From positions 62,001 to 126,000 of the forward strand of contig NZ_AP026802.1 of assembly GCF_033095985.1 (NCBI RefSeq): 64,000 nt of DNA. Reading direction: 5' to 3'. This DNA is from Xylocopilactobacillus apicola (GTDB lineage Bacteria > Bacillota > Bacilli > Lactobacillales > Lactobacillaceae). Position numbers and translations under genes: made by a program. The notes below the pieces were generated by a model. It saw only the letters and a list, made by a program, of their open reading frames with translations, made no database searches and was not told the origin of the DNA. Shown piece after piece: positions 17,254 through 26,187 of the stretch (position 1 is its first letter; each line of letters starts with the position of its first letter).

Positions 17254-17433
17254 TTCGGAAAAAATACCTGGCTTAAAACTACAAAATGCTAAGGTCGATG
17301 TTAACCAAAATCGGTGCGATTTCTTGGGAGGACTAATGCCAACAACTTATATTTATAATACTTATATATGGAAAGTATAAATTATGGGAGCGTTGGAAGC
17401 AGTTTTTCGTATTATCTTTATAAAGACAAACTT

Positions 17434-18018
17434 TTAGATCAGATTGACGTTCAGCAAAAAGTTCATAATAAAGCTGATATTACCCATATAAAGTTTACTT
17501 TGAATATGAAGTTTTGACCAAAATAATAGATCGACATCCCAATGGTTACGAGGAGCAGCGATATCCATAAAATTTGAGGAGTTAGGCAACACGAAATAAA
17601 ACACACTTTCAACTGGTGGTCGATATTTCCAGTGTGAGGAACTAATTGAGTAGTTGATCGCGACCGAATTAAAAACGTCTGCTTCAGCGACCGTCAAAAA
17701 TTTGGCTTTGCGGATACGCCAGTCTAATGTTTGAATCAGAGTCGTTGCTACAACACACGGAACCTGCAAATTTGTGATTGGGACTTCTGTTAGAGCTCCT
17801 CGAATACTGGTGCTGATGGGGCAGCAAATCATCAAACCGGTATTTTTATTATATCTTTCGTCACTTAATACAAGTGCTGGACGATTTTTGCCAATTTCTT
17901 TACCTTTTGTTGGTTCGAAATCAAGCAATACGATATAGTTACGTCTTGAAAATTAATAGGTAAATTCTGAATCGGAGATAGAGAGTAATTCATCGGCATG
18001 AGCATTGATTTTATCCAT
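17434..18018 (-). pseudogene. PemK/MazF toxin gene, in-frame stop
   Basis: The main part reads LDFEPTKGKEIGKNRPALVL, then CPISTSIRG, and DWRIRKAKFLTVAEADVFN, the core of PemK/MazF endoribonucleases that cleave mRNA. It lacks a proper start. The same frame upstream runs back through FSRRNYIVL, a TAA at 17955-17953, and 21 more residues to ATG 18018 (MDKINAHADELLSISD). The C-terminus after VFNSVAINYS is also unlike the family and about 70 residues too long. No antitoxin lies upstream. A dead toxin gene is the best reading. Confidence 0.6.
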
Positions 18019-18424
18019 GTCTTCTAATAAATCTTCCTCTAATATTTATTTTTATTTGGATTTTTTTCATAAAAATAATCAGGCGAAAGAGACCATCCAT
18101 ATTACAACAGCATCTCCTGGACTAGGTTTAATAGATCTATGTTTAGGCGTTTTAAAATGGAAAAATGAACACGTTGTGTTGTTATATCAGAATAACAAAA
18201 GAGATTATTGGGAAATAAATATAACGACTAAAGAAACTGACTTTATATATGAACCTGCCATATCGGGAAATCCGCATGGGCAATATAATCTTGCTATAAG
18301 TTATTTAGAGGGAAAATTAGGGCTTTCTAACAATATGGAAAAAGCTATATTTTGGCTTAATAAGTCGGCAGATCAAGGATTTTCCAAAGCAATAAAATTG
18401 CGTAATAAACTCAGAGGCGGTTAG
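18017..18424 (+). CDS. Sel1-repeat immunity-train protein
   Basis: 135 residues from ATG 18017. The last ~50 residues are a Sel1-like repeat (GNPHGQYNLAISYLEGKLG, then MEKAIFWLNKSADQGFSKAI), a helix-pair module for protein contacts. The N-terminal ~80 residues are beta-rich and unrecognised. Its first bases overlap the N-terminus of the dead PemK gene on the other strand. The start has no clear ribosome site. One Sel1 unit is few compared with most members. Confidence 0.55.
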   Translation: MSSNKSSSNIYFYLDFFHKNNQAKETIHITTASPGLGLIDLCLGVLKWKNEHVVLLYQNNKRDYWEINITTKETDFIYEPAISGNPHGQYNLAISYLEGKLGLSNNMEKAIFWLNKSADQGFSKAIKLRNKLRGG

Positions 18425-18428
18425 TTGA

Positions 18429-18707
18429 ATGTTAGATTTTTCATATTTATCTGATACTGATGGAAGTAAACCTTCTCTGGCACTCAAAGATAAAACAATT
18501 CAATTGTTAGAAGATGCTTTTTTAGATTTGAAAGAAAAAACAGGGATTTATATTGATCCATATGGGAAAACAAGAATTTATCCGGCGTATCAAAAGATTT
18601 TGCTTGATTACTTATCCGATAATAAAGATGAAGAAATAAAAAAATTAGTAACATTTTTTGCTGAATCAATTTGCCAAGATGAAGTAATAGTTGCTGATGG
18701 TGATTGA
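18429..18707 (+). CDS. Small hypothetical protein
   Basis: 92 residues, acidic and helical (LALKDKTIQLLEDAFLDLKEK, then TRIYPAYQKILLDYL). It follows the Sel1 gene by five bases and precedes the next start by one, so the three are likely one transcript. Family unknown. Confidence 0.5.
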   Translation: MLDFSYLSDTDGSKPSLALKDKTIQLLEDAFLDLKEKTGIYIDPYGKTRIYPAYQKILLDYLSDNKDEEIKKLVTFFAESICQDEVIVADGD

Positions 18708-18708
18708 A

Positions 18709-19110
18709 ATGGATATAAATAAATTAGTAAGTAGAGAGAATTTTTATTTTTCAGACTGCATCTTTATAAGAAATGAGGGATTGTTTAGTTATTCTTTGGC
18801 AAAAGATATGTTAGTTATCAAGAATGAGGTGCCTATTGATGAAGACGATTTAACCGACATATTTGCAAATGTTACGATTAATCATAATGGAGCTGTTTAC
18901 GTGGCAGGAGAAAGTGCTACTCACGGTTCTTGAGGCTTCTTTTATAAAAAAACGAATGAAATTATCGATTGGATGTTAATGAGTCTGGAATCAGATCCAT
19001 TTATAGAAATTAAGTGTCATAACAATACAGTGGCTTTTTTATCAAGCAATGCTTCTACTTGGACTATTTCGGATGATGATATTTTAAATATCAAAATAAG
19101 GAAAAATTAG
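18709..19110 (+). pseudogene. Hypothetical gene with in-frame TGA
   Basis: From ATG 18709 the frame gives 74 residues and stops at TGA 18931-18933 after THGS. The same frame then continues for 58 residues (GFFYKKTNEIIDWMLMSLE, later FLSSNASTWTISDDD) to a TAG at 19108. A Trp codon changed to TGA would explain this. Both halves have the same composition. The family is not recognised. Confidence 0.5.
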
Positions 19111-19274
19111 GATTGATCCGTTGTAACTTTCAGAATGCTAAATTTAAATAAAAAATATTTCGAAAATGCTACGTTTTCTTTTTGAACTTGCCACAAAGTG
19201 ATAGTATTTTTTCGCCAATAGCTTTAAAGCATGCAAGTTGCATGATGTTTATTGTTTGTACGCCAATCAACAAA

Positions 19275-19702
19275 AACTACCATACCGACCAGATTGGAAT
19301 ACCGCTAGACTTAACTAATTAACAAGGCACGATTGTATGGCAAGCTAACTACAAAGCATGGGGCGAAATTGAAAGTTGTAGAATTAACGACATAGAACAA
19401 AACCTACGCTACCAAGGACAATACTTTGATGAAGAGACTGAGTTACATTACAATACCTTTAGGTATTATGATTCGCAGGTAGGAAGATTTACTACTCAAG
19501 ATCCGATAGGATTGATCCACTTGGTTGGTGTGGAAATACAACGCCAAGTAAGAAAATCACTTATCAAGGAAAAAGTAGAAGGATGCATTTAGACAGGCAA
19601 AGCGAGAGTTATGGGGCAAATCCCCATTTTAATGTCAGGTCGATTGAAAATACTAGAACCGGAAATCTCTGGCAATTATATTTTAGCAAAGGAATACTAT
19701 GA
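19275..19702 (+). pseudogene. Rhs core and toxin tail, decayed
   Basis: Translation gives YHTDQIGIPLDLTN, a TAA at 19320, QGTIVWQANYKAWGEI, QNLRYQGQYFDEETELHYNT and FRYYDSQVGRFTTQDPIG. This is the conserved Rhs repeat-associated core that precedes the variable toxin. The reading then jumps frame to IDPLGWCGNTTPS, so the usual ~12 residues between DPIGL and WIDPLG have been lost with a frame change. About 50 residues of tail follow (YQGKSRRMHLDRQSESYG, NPHFNVRS), ending at TGA 19700-19702. The tail may be a nuclease-like toxin end. The rest of the Rhs gene is missing. Confidence 0.75.
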
Positions 19703-20085
19703 ATATTATTGATCAGATTCAACGTAATATATTTCTAGAAAAAATTTTTCCAGAAGGCTTGGATAGTAATTTGTTAATAGGTAATTTAGATTTAAGGCTA
19801 GATGGCAATCTATTAGTTGACATACACACTCTTCAAAAACCTCATATAGAAATTCCAAAATGGGGTATATGGAACAAAGATTATAATGTTATAGTGATAA
19901 AAATACTATGTAGCGGGCTTAGTGACATGCATATTACCAATTGGATGGGCAATAAGTTTTCGGGAGTAAATTTTATTTATAAAAATAACCGCTATATTAT
20001 AAGTTCAAAAGAAGCAAATAGTTCTGTAAGTATTACTTGTAGTGGACTTATATTTCAAGAATGCAGTACATATATTATGGAATAA
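19699..20085 (+). CDS. Probable cognate immunity protein (Imm50-like?)
   Basis: 128 residues starting at the ATGA shared with the Rhs tail stop, the standard toxin-immunity arrangement. Beta-rich, with HIEIPKWGIWNKDYNVIVIKI and VSITCSGLIFQECSTYI. The shape recalls Imm50, but I am unsure. Position makes it the best candidate for the antidote of the lost toxin at 19.3-19.7 kb. It is intact although the toxin is not. Confidence 0.6.
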   Translation: MNIIDQIQRNIFLEKIFPEGLDSNLLIGNLDLRLDGNLLVDIHTLQKPHIEIPKWGIWNKDYNVIVIKILCSGLSDMHITNWMGNKFSGVNFIYKNNRYIISSKEANSSVSITCSGLIFQECSTYIME

Positions 20086-20088
20086 AGT

Positions 20089-20151
20089 ATGAATAATTTT
20101 TTTCAAGATTTAACGGATTTTTTTGGTGTTGACACCTTAGATAAAATGTAG
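20089..20151 (+). pseudogene. 20-residue leader fragment of a small gene
   Basis: ATG 20089 encodes MNNFFQDLTDFFGVDTLDKM and stops at TAG 20149-20151, one frame away from the next ORF. It looks like the start of a small protein whose body was lost, or the displaced N-terminus of the following gene. Confidence 0.25.
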
Positions 20152-20477
20152 TGGAGTTTAGGAAAAACATATTAGCTTCATTCAGGAAACCTTTTATTAA
20201 GAAAGATATCACAACTAATGGTCCTTTATGGAACCCCCAACGGATTAATGAAATAATCCTTGATAAAAATACTCAGGGCTATATTTTTGTCGATGGACAA
20301 GATATATATATATTTCATACTTCTTGGGAAAAATTTGCAAATTACTTGCAGTATAGACAGGATGGCATATACCCAGCTGTTTATTTTATTGATGAAAATT
20401 TTACTTCTTGTTTTGGTGAGAATGGAGAGCGAGGCTCCATGAAACCTGTATATATTTATATAGGACTGAAGAGCTAA
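20151..20477 (+). CDS. Hypothetical immunity-train protein
   Basis: 108 residues from GTG 20151. Aromatic beta segments (GYIFVDGQDIYIFHTSWEKF, then GIYPAVYFIDENF) and a C-terminal VYIYIGLKS suggest a compact beta fold. No family is recognised. The start is uncertain because a short fragment in another frame ends on the same bases. Confidence 0.45.
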   Translation: MEFRKNILASFRKPFIKKDITTNGPLWNPQRINEIILDKNTQGYIFVDGQDIYIFHTSWEKFANYLQYRQDGIYPAVYFIDENFTSCFGENGERGSMKPVYIYIGLKS

Positions 20478-20529
20478 CAACTTTGGGTATTATATGTGGT
20501 AAAAGGAAAATATCTGGACAAAGTTATTG

Positions 20530-21531
20530 ATGAAAAAGCAAATGGAAATCAATCTTGAAAAACTATTAAATTCACTAGATGAGCTTGTCACAAATTTGTC
20601 TAAAGGTGGAAAAAATGAACAGGCTAAATATTTCTCTAACAAAATTAAGCAGATAAAAAGTTCTTCCGAAGATCCGCATAATGTGGATTTGATCCTTCAA
20701 GAGTTAATTGCATGCCGAGCAATGGCACAATATGGTAATTTTTCTCATATTGAGGAAAAATACTTGGACGAAGTTATTGATGATGCGATCGCTTGTTCGG
20801 CTTTTAACCTTAATGAAATGATAACTGCAGGAGCACAACTGAGAAAAAGGGAAATTAAAGACAGTACGGTTAAGAACCAGATATGTCCAAACTTGACCTT
20901 CTGGCAATCGGTAATTAAGAACTGTTCATTCAAAGATACTGATCTTTCAGGGATTGGTTTCTTTGAAAAATGTATTGTTGAAGATTCCGTTTTTGAAAAA
21001 GTCAGTTTTAATTCTGCTGCATTGGTAAGTGTTGCTTTTAGAAATTGTCATTTTGTGAATTGTGATTTTAGGAGCGTGTATTTTGATACCAGCGTTTTTG
21101 AGAATGTGATTTTTGAGAAGTGTAAGATTATTGACACGGAAATTAATCCAAAAAATCTCAAAAATGTAACTTACATCGGTAAGTTGACGGATGCTAGATT
21201 TATTTCACGAACTCCTGACACGAAATTATTAGTAGATTTTAGCAATTGTAAATTGGATTTTGTTAGTTTTGAAAACTGCGATTTAACACATGTAAAACCA
21301 CCTATTGATAAAAATTGTATCTTCATAAAAGATTTAAAATCAAAGTCAGTTAAAGCGTTAAGGGAACTTCAAAGCTGGCCAGAGACCAGCATAAAAAAGG
21401 TGATCGTTAGACGGATTAATTATTACTCCAAACAAAATGAGTACATTTTTAATGTGAATAATTTTATTGAAATTGAAGGAAAAGAAGTTGCCAAACAGTT
21501 CTTTAAATTATTAGGTTATGAATGTGTTTGA
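20530..21531 (+). CDS. DUF6966-like and pentapeptide-repeat fusion
   Basis: 333 residues. Residues ~1-100 are helical (LNSLDELVTNLSKGGKNEQA-YFSNKIKQI) and resemble a small domain often found alone next to immunity genes (DUF6966-type, by memory). Residues ~115-265 contain degenerate pentapeptide repeats with the A/C-x-F pattern (CSFKDTDLSGIGF, CHFVNCDFRSVYFDTSVF). The right-handed helix they form can mimic DNA or act as a scaffold. The C-terminal ~70 residues are unassigned. An immunity role is inferred from location. Confidence 0.65.
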   Translation: MKKQMEINLEKLLNSLDELVTNLSKGGKNEQAKYFSNKIKQIKSSSEDPHNVDLILQELIACRAMAQYGNFSHIEEKYLDEVIDDAIACSAFNLNEMITAGAQLRKREIKDSTVKNQICPNLTFWQSVIKNCSFKDTDLSGIGFFEKCIVEDSVFEKVSFNSAALVSVAFRNCHFVNCDFRSVYFDTSVFENVIFEKCKIIDTEINPKNLKNVTYIGKLTDARFISRTPDTKLLVDFSNCKLDFVSFENCDLTHVKPPIDKNCIFIKDLKSKSVKALRELQSWPETSIKKVIVRRINYYSKQNEYIFNVNNFIEIEGKEVAKQFFKLLGYECV

Positions 21532-21609
21532 ATATAAGCGTTGTTTAGAGCTTTTCTTGTAAAGAATGATGTAAAACGTAATTCTAAATCTGGCAAAGGA
21601 ACAAAAAAG

Positions 21610-22446
21610 ATGTCAATGAATCAAATAATTGATCCAAAAGCGAAAAAAATATTAATGCAATATGATCCTAATTTTCCGGAACAGACTTCTAAAGAGAACT
21701 TTGAATATGCTAAAGCTAAAGGGCTGATGTTTGACACGGAGGAGTTAACTCACGATCAGATAAATTCGTGGGCATTTCTTGAATTCAAGAGATGTAATAA
21801 AGAAAGTGTTGTAAATTCTTTTTTATATGGACTAGGACATAACATAGCCTGTTGTCGATCCGCTATTTCTGCATATGCAATTATGACACATTTTCCTCCG
21901 CATGATTATTTATATAAAGATGAATTCATTTTTTGTGCCATTTGCACTATTTACCCTAAACAAAAGGTTGATTATTCGTTCTTAAATGCTTGTCGGTTCA
22001 CAGGGAGTCTAGTTTCTGGGAAGCCTGACGAATTAGCTTTTTATCTTCAGCAACATAACGAAGAGCCAATTTTAAACAATACTCCTACTGAGTCAGATAT
22101 TCATACATTTGTGGCAATACTGCATATCATTGATAACTGTGATGATAACACGACGCCAACAATTTTTAGAAAGTTATTACGTAAATTAAGCCCAATTAAG
22201 TTTTCAGTAGAAGAAGTCAATGCTCTGATAGATACTTTAGGATATTGTGGCATTTTGCAAACTACAGAGCATCAGGGATTTATTTACCATTTCCCAGGTT
22301 ATCTTACTCCAAGGAAAACACGTAGTTCTGATTGGGCATATCCAGTAGACTTTTGGACCAGAAAAAATGGGATCAATACGGATGCATTAAATTATTGGTT
22401 TAGCCATTATCCTATCATAGCCAATTGGAAGTCTAAAAATGTATAA
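21610..22446 (+). CDS. Conserved hypothetical protein of Firmicute type
   Basis: 278 residues from ATG 21610, with AAAGGA upstream; the in-frame TTG at 21541 has no ribosome site. Pattern: NFEYAKAKGLMFD, SVVNSFLYGLGHN then CRSAISAYAIMTHFP-H, FCAICTIYP, EEVNALIDTLGYCGILQT, and WAYPVDFWTRKNGIN near the end. I recognise this order from Bacillus and Paenibacillus proteins of unknown function in which the two Cys are kept, and where the segment after them resembles a small zinc site. Cytoplasmic. Confidence 0.6.
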   Translation: MSMNQIIDPKAKKILMQYDPNFPEQTSKENFEYAKAKGLMFDTEELTHDQINSWAFLEFKRCNKESVVNSFLYGLGHNIACCRSAISAYAIMTHFPPHDYLYKDEFIFCAICTIYPKQKVDYSFLNACRFTGSLVSGKPDELAFYLQQHNEEPILNNTPTESDIHTFVAILHIIDNCDDNTTPTIFRKLLRKLSPIKFSVEEVNALIDTLGYCGILQTTEHQGFIYHFPGYLTPRKTRSSDWAYPVDFWTRKNGINTDALNYWFSHYPIIANWKSKNV

Positions 22447-22547
22447 CTAGATAAAGTTACAAAACAGTTCTTTATGTGGTGTTGAGGGTGGCTAACAACC
22501 TAAATGCAAATTAATATAACGATGTGACAAAGAGGGGCACAAATATT

Positions 22548-23092
22548 ATGCATTTTCAATTATCTGAATATTATAAAAGAGAAACATGTTTCTTTTATAA
22601 CGAAAAAAATATAGCTCCATTTTATGAATTTGATGAACGTGCATCTGAAAACAATGGCACTATTTTTTATTCAGTCGATAAAATAGATAGTTATATCAAT
22701 CAATATGATATTTTACCCACCTCTGGACCATTATTAGTTAGTAAACAATTTTTAGACTCATTTTCAAAACTAATAGAAACCGAGATGGAATATTTTCCAG
22801 CCATTATAACGGATGATAAAGGAATATCTAATACAATTTTTTTGCATTAAAATTAAATAATATTATTCCTTGTTTTGATTATGAGAACTCTATTTATGAA
22901 GAAGAAGATTATGATGATGGAGATCCACCTAGTTTAGAGATTATAGAATTAAAAATTCTGAATAACTTTTTAAAAGACTTTTCAATAGTCAGAATGTTAG
23001 AAGATCCGTCTGTTATTATAGTTTCCAATAATTTTAAAAAAATCTGTGAGACAAACAAACTAAAAGGATTTGATTTTATAGCTTTAAATTAA
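22548..23092 (+). pseudogene. Imm11/DUF1629-like gene, frameshift in T7
   Basis: From ATG 22548 the frame reads to EYFPAIITDDKGISNTIF and stops at 22850. The -1 frame continues directly (ALKLNNIIPCFDYENSIYEE, later VIIVSNNFKKICETN and LKGFDFIALN) to 23092. Order and ending match the DUF1629 genes at 38910 and 35743. The break coincides with seven T at 22837-22843; eight T would restore one 182-codon frame. Confidence 0.6.
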
Positions 23093-23232
23093 ATAAGGGT
23101 ACAATAATTGAAAGGGAAATCGAGATATTACAGTCGATAATATTATATATAAGCAACGGTCAAAACGACTTATTAAACAAAATGACGAATTTAAGCATTT
23201 AACAGTACGAGGATTTTGATATCAAAAATTAC

Positions 23233-23658
23233 ATGAACATAAATGAATTTATGAACTCAGATTTCTATACGAATTATTTAGATGAATTGGATAGAAAATT
23301 GTCAGTAAAAATAGATAGAGAATCGAAAGTCCATGAAGTTGTAATGGAAGGTGAAAACGAAGCGCTACAATTTTCTTCTGTTAGTTTGGATGATATTTGC
23401 TGGTTGATTACAAATTATAGAGATGAAACGATTAGCTATATAATTAAAAAATATGCACGTTACATTGAACCAAATGGCGGAAAAGATAATATTGTTAACC
23501 TCCCGCCTAAAATCAATTTTCCAATTGGGCATCTCATAGAGTTCTTCTTAATGCTTAAAGCACCAGACAAACTGGCATCTTACATCAGAAAAATTCGGAT
23601 TCCTGATGCACATCAGTATGTTAAAGAAATCACGGAGATATTCAATGCCAGAAATTAA
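23233..23658 (+). CDS. Helical immunity-train protein, family A copy 3
   Basis: 141 residues; the intact reference copy of the family also seen at 3214 and 11627. FMNSDFYTNYLDELDRKL at the start and GHLIEFFLMLKAPDKLASYI then IPDAHQYVKEI at the end are the shared parts. The ribosome site is weak. Its last 14 bases overlap the start of the next gene. Function unknown; presence in three copies within immunity trains suggests allelic immunity proteins. Confidence 0.6.
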   Translation: MNINEFMNSDFYTNYLDELDRKLSVKIDRESKVHEVVMEGENEALQFSSVSLDDICWLITNYRDETISYIIKKYARYIEPNGGKDNIVNLPPKINFPIGHLIEFFLMLKAPDKLASYIRKIRIPDAHQYVKEITEIFNARN

Positions 23659-24328
23659 AGATTTAAGAATTGATTTTGAGAAAAATTTACAGGAATTTTT
23701 AAAAGAACAGTTTAGCTCTTATCCTAATATTAAAGTTATTAGAAATGAAATATCTATTAAAGAAAATAAATACAGAGCTACCGGAAGCATTCAGTTTAGA
23801 TATTTAAATAATGCAAAAGGATATATTTTGGGCATGAATGTTGATGCTCCAGAATTAATGGCGTTTATCAATGAAGTAAATCCACCATATGAGTCGAACT
23901 GGCCCAGTCATTTCGCTTTAGTAATGACGACTTCCATGGAGAAATATAATATTTTTTCTAACAAAATGGGAGGAGCGATTGATCTTCCTAGAAATGATGA
24001 AGAAATTGGCAAGGCTTGTGCAAGAATCGCAGATAAAGTAAAAAATATATATTTAGTTCGGGCGTTAAATTTAATGAATATAGAGGAGGCAGCAATCCAA
24101 GATGTTTTAGATAATCCCAATTATTATGCTTATCCATTTCTGACGATTGTCTATATTATGAGAAAGCGTAAATTGGAACTAGATTTAAATAAAATCCTCA
24201 GCAAAAAGATAATGGGCAATAAATCATTTGATAGAGGGCTTATATCTCAAGATGAAAATGAAGTGTATGGAAGAGATGTTTTACATAGCGGATTTCGATC
24301 AGAGGATTCTATGAGAGATCGATTATAG
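23645..24328 (+). CDS. Family B immunity-train protein, copy 1
   Basis: 227 residues from ATG 23645, inside the end of the previous gene. It is paralogous to 25294: FEKNLQEFLKEQF, KVIRNEISI, IQFRYLNNAKGYILGMNV, FINEVNPPYESNWP, and YYAYPFLTIVY all have counterparts at the same positions. The last ~40 residues are extra and hydrophilic. No named family is recalled. It ends six bases inside the convergent antitoxin gene. Confidence 0.55.
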   Translation: MPEIKDLRIDFEKNLQEFLKEQFSSYPNIKVIRNEISIKENKYRATGSIQFRYLNNAKGYILGMNVDAPELMAFINEVNPPYESNWPSHFALVMTTSMEKYNIFSNKMGGAIDLPRNDEEIGKACARIADKVKNIYLVRALNLMNIEEAAIQDVLDNPNYYAYPFLTIVYIMRKRKLELDLNKILSKKIMGNKSFDRGLISQDENEVYGRDVLHSGFRSEDSMRDRL

Positions 24329-24544
24329 ATCTAATTCTTTCAACACATCTTCATGAGAATAAATAGTTGAGTTTTCTTCAAACTCTTCAATTGCTTTATT
24401 GTAAAGTTTTAAATCTATTTCAGATTCAATTTTTTCCAGAGCAGATTTTCTTAAAAATTCGTTAATAGTTAATCCATTATGTTTAGCGTAATCACGAAAT
24501 AGTTGATCTTCTTCTTTATTAAAATGCAGTGAGATTGTTGGCAT
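24323..24544 (-). CDS. RelB/DUF6290-type antitoxin, orphan
   Basis: 73 residues. MPTISLHFNKEEDQLFRDYA, then LTINEFLRKSALEKIESEID and a C-terminal SHEDVLKELDL are typical of RelB-like (DUF6290) ribbon-helix-helix antitoxins. AAAGGTTC precedes the ATG. Where a RelE toxin should follow, family B copy 1 lies on the opposite strand, so the antitoxin is alone. Confidence 0.75.
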   Translation of the reverse strand: MPTISLHFNKEEDQLFRDYAKHNGLTINEFLRKSALEKIESEIDLKLYNKAIEEFEENSTIYSHEDVLKELDL

Positions 24545-24657
24545 AATTATAGAACCTTTCCTTTTTTAGGCATGCTACAGGAGACAAGGTAATTTGTCTA
24601 GTAGATTATTAGTACAATCTGATACAATTGAAAAAATCGATTTAAGAAAGTTGTCAG

Positions 24658-24945
24658 ATGAATGAGGTAAATATTCAGCTTTGGATTGGCAATAATTTTG
24701 CTGCGGAAGATAAATATCTAAAATATTTTGAACAAAATGAGGATGCTAATCCGCTAGATCCTAATTATGTTGAAGAATGTCAGTTTCTTGCCGATGTTGG
24801 TGACATCTGGTTCGATCCGAAATTTATGGTTATTCCCAAAAGATTTGCTGAATCGCAAGATCTTCAAACGATTATCGATGTTATTAAAGTGGATGAAGCA
24901 GAAAAAGCCAAAATTCGCCAAAGCGCGACGATTATAACGGATTAA
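24658..24945 (+). CDS. Imm22-family immunity protein
   Basis: 95 residues. VNIQLWIGNNFAAEDKYLKYF followed by ECQFLADVGDIWFDPKFMVI fits the Imm22 pattern (beta strand with LW-G, then C-x-F and a W/D-rich segment). Starts at ATG 24658 without a strong ribosome site; a TTG or upstream start is not apparent. Confidence 0.6.
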   Translation: MNEVNIQLWIGNNFAAEDKYLKYFEQNEDANPLDPNYVEECQFLADVGDIWFDPKFMVIPKRFAESQDLQTIIDVIKVDEAEKAKIRQSATIITD

Positions 24946-24984
24946 ATTACATTGGAAAATTTAGCTTTTGAGAGAGGTGCCCTC

Positions 24985-25278
24985 ATGTCAACAACTGAAA
25001 TTAAGATCGAACTAGATGAATTAGAAAAAAGAAAATTAGAGAAAAATGCCAATTCAATGGGGCTTAGTGTAGAAGCAGTTATTAAATTGATGATTGATCA
25101 ATTTAATCGCAGCTGTCGGATCAAACGCAAAGATAGCTTGGATGATTTTTCTACTCTTCCTCGTGAGGTTGAAGAGGCGATGTTGATCGCTAAGGCTGAA
25201 GAATTTGGTTTAATTAAAGATACTAGCGAAGAAGTACATAATATTGAAAGTTTACGCCGACGATGGTTGGACAAATAA
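24985..25278 (+). CDS. RelB/DinJ-type antitoxin, orphan
   Basis: 97 residues from ATG 24985, preceded by GAGAGAGG; the in-frame start at 24952 overlaps no signal. IKIELDELEKRKLEKNANSM then LSVEAVIKLMIDQF is a ribbon-helix-helix of the RelB/DinJ kind. A toxin does not follow; family B copy 2 begins 15 bases on. Confidence 0.65.
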   Translation: MSTTEIKIELDELEKRKLEKNANSMGLSVEAVIKLMIDQFNRSCRIKRKDSLDDFSTLPREVEEAMLIAKAEEFGLIKDTSEEVHNIESLRRRWLDK

Positions 25279-25293
25279 AACAGAGATTGGCAG

Positions 25294-25902
25294 ATGAAAA
25301 ACGACTTCGAAAAAGAACTCCAAATTTTTCTAAAAGAGCACCTTAGTGTGCCGGCAGATCTTAAAGTAAATCGCCATCAAGTAATAATCGATGATCGATC
25401 TGGGACCAAAGCTGAAATTAATTTCACTTATTTAAATATTTCGATGGAATATTCGATTAGTATGAATGTGTCCTCAAAACGAATTCAAAAATTTATTGAG
25501 CAGATTGATCCTCCGTATCCTTCAAATATTTCAGCGTCAAACCTCGTTTACTATTCTTATTATCTGAATGAAAAACAGTATTTTCCGTTGATGCTTCCAA
25601 CGACCGAAGCTGGGAAAAAACAAACTTTCGAAAATTTTTTGAAAGTTTTCCAATCAATTTACATTCCACGGGTGTTTAATTTAATTGAATTAAACGAACA
25701 GTTAATCAATGATGTGAAAGAAAATCCCAAGCATTATTCGTATCCGTTTTTGATTGGGATGGCTGCGGCAAATCATAATACATCGATTAAAGTCGACCTA
25801 GAGGAACTGCTCAGTAAAAAGTATTTAGGGTTTGAGAATAATCTGGATCTTAAAATGGAGTTTAATCGTCAATTGGTGAGAAACGAAGATGATGATGTTT
25901 GA
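25294..25902 (+). CDS. Family B immunity-train protein, copy 2
   Basis: 202 residues, paralogous to 23645: FEKELQIFLKEHL, LKVNRHQVII, INFTYLNISMEYSISMNV, FIEQIDPPYPSN, and HYSYPFLIGMA align with it. G+C is a little higher than in copy 1, so the two copies probably arrived separately. The end overlaps the next (broken) gene. Function unknown. Confidence 0.55.
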   Translation: MKNDFEKELQIFLKEHLSVPADLKVNRHQVIIDDRSGTKAEINFTYLNISMEYSISMNVSSKRIQKFIEQIDPPYPSNISASNLVYYSYYLNEKQYFPLMLPTTEAGKKQTFENFLKVFQSIYIPRVFNLIELNEQLINDVKENPKHYSYPFLIGMAAANHNTSIKVDLEELLSKKYLGFENNLDLKMEFNRQLVRNEDDDV

Positions 25903-26187
25903 TGATTTTATAAAGCACGGAATTACGTGCATGAAGTTTGGTGATAGTTTTTCAGATCTTGCCAGAAATTTCAGTAATTATAATGTTTTGTCGATTAATG
26001 ACGCTGAAGGACAATTTGGCGTCTTTGTTGAAGGGTCAGAATTACTTTTTGATTAGTTAATGTTCAATACGAAATCGATCGATCTGATGAATTAGTTTTC
26101 AATGGACATAAAGATTCTCAAATTATTTTGGTTACTGAAAATTTATACTTTGATGAAAGTCTTACTGCGATGCAGGTTGAGAGATGA
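25889..26187 (+). pseudogene. Small immunity-type gene, frameshifted
   Basis: The first frame (three adjacent ATG from 25889) gives about 54 residues, with IKHGITCMKFGDSFSDLA and FGVFVEGSELLFD, and stops near 26055. The -1 frame then gives VNVQYEIDRSDELVF and further to TGA 26185-26187. The order (I-x-x-G-M-like start, yG-l--e--f, then -v-i-) matches a small family seen beside toxins. The terminal ATGA couples it to the next gene. Confidence 0.45.

Noticed and set aside
18931-18933. TGA read as selenocysteine or recoded Trp
   Set aside because: Other genes in the region are stopped by TAA and TAG in the same way, no SECIS-like hairpin follows, and intact genes use TGG for Trp.
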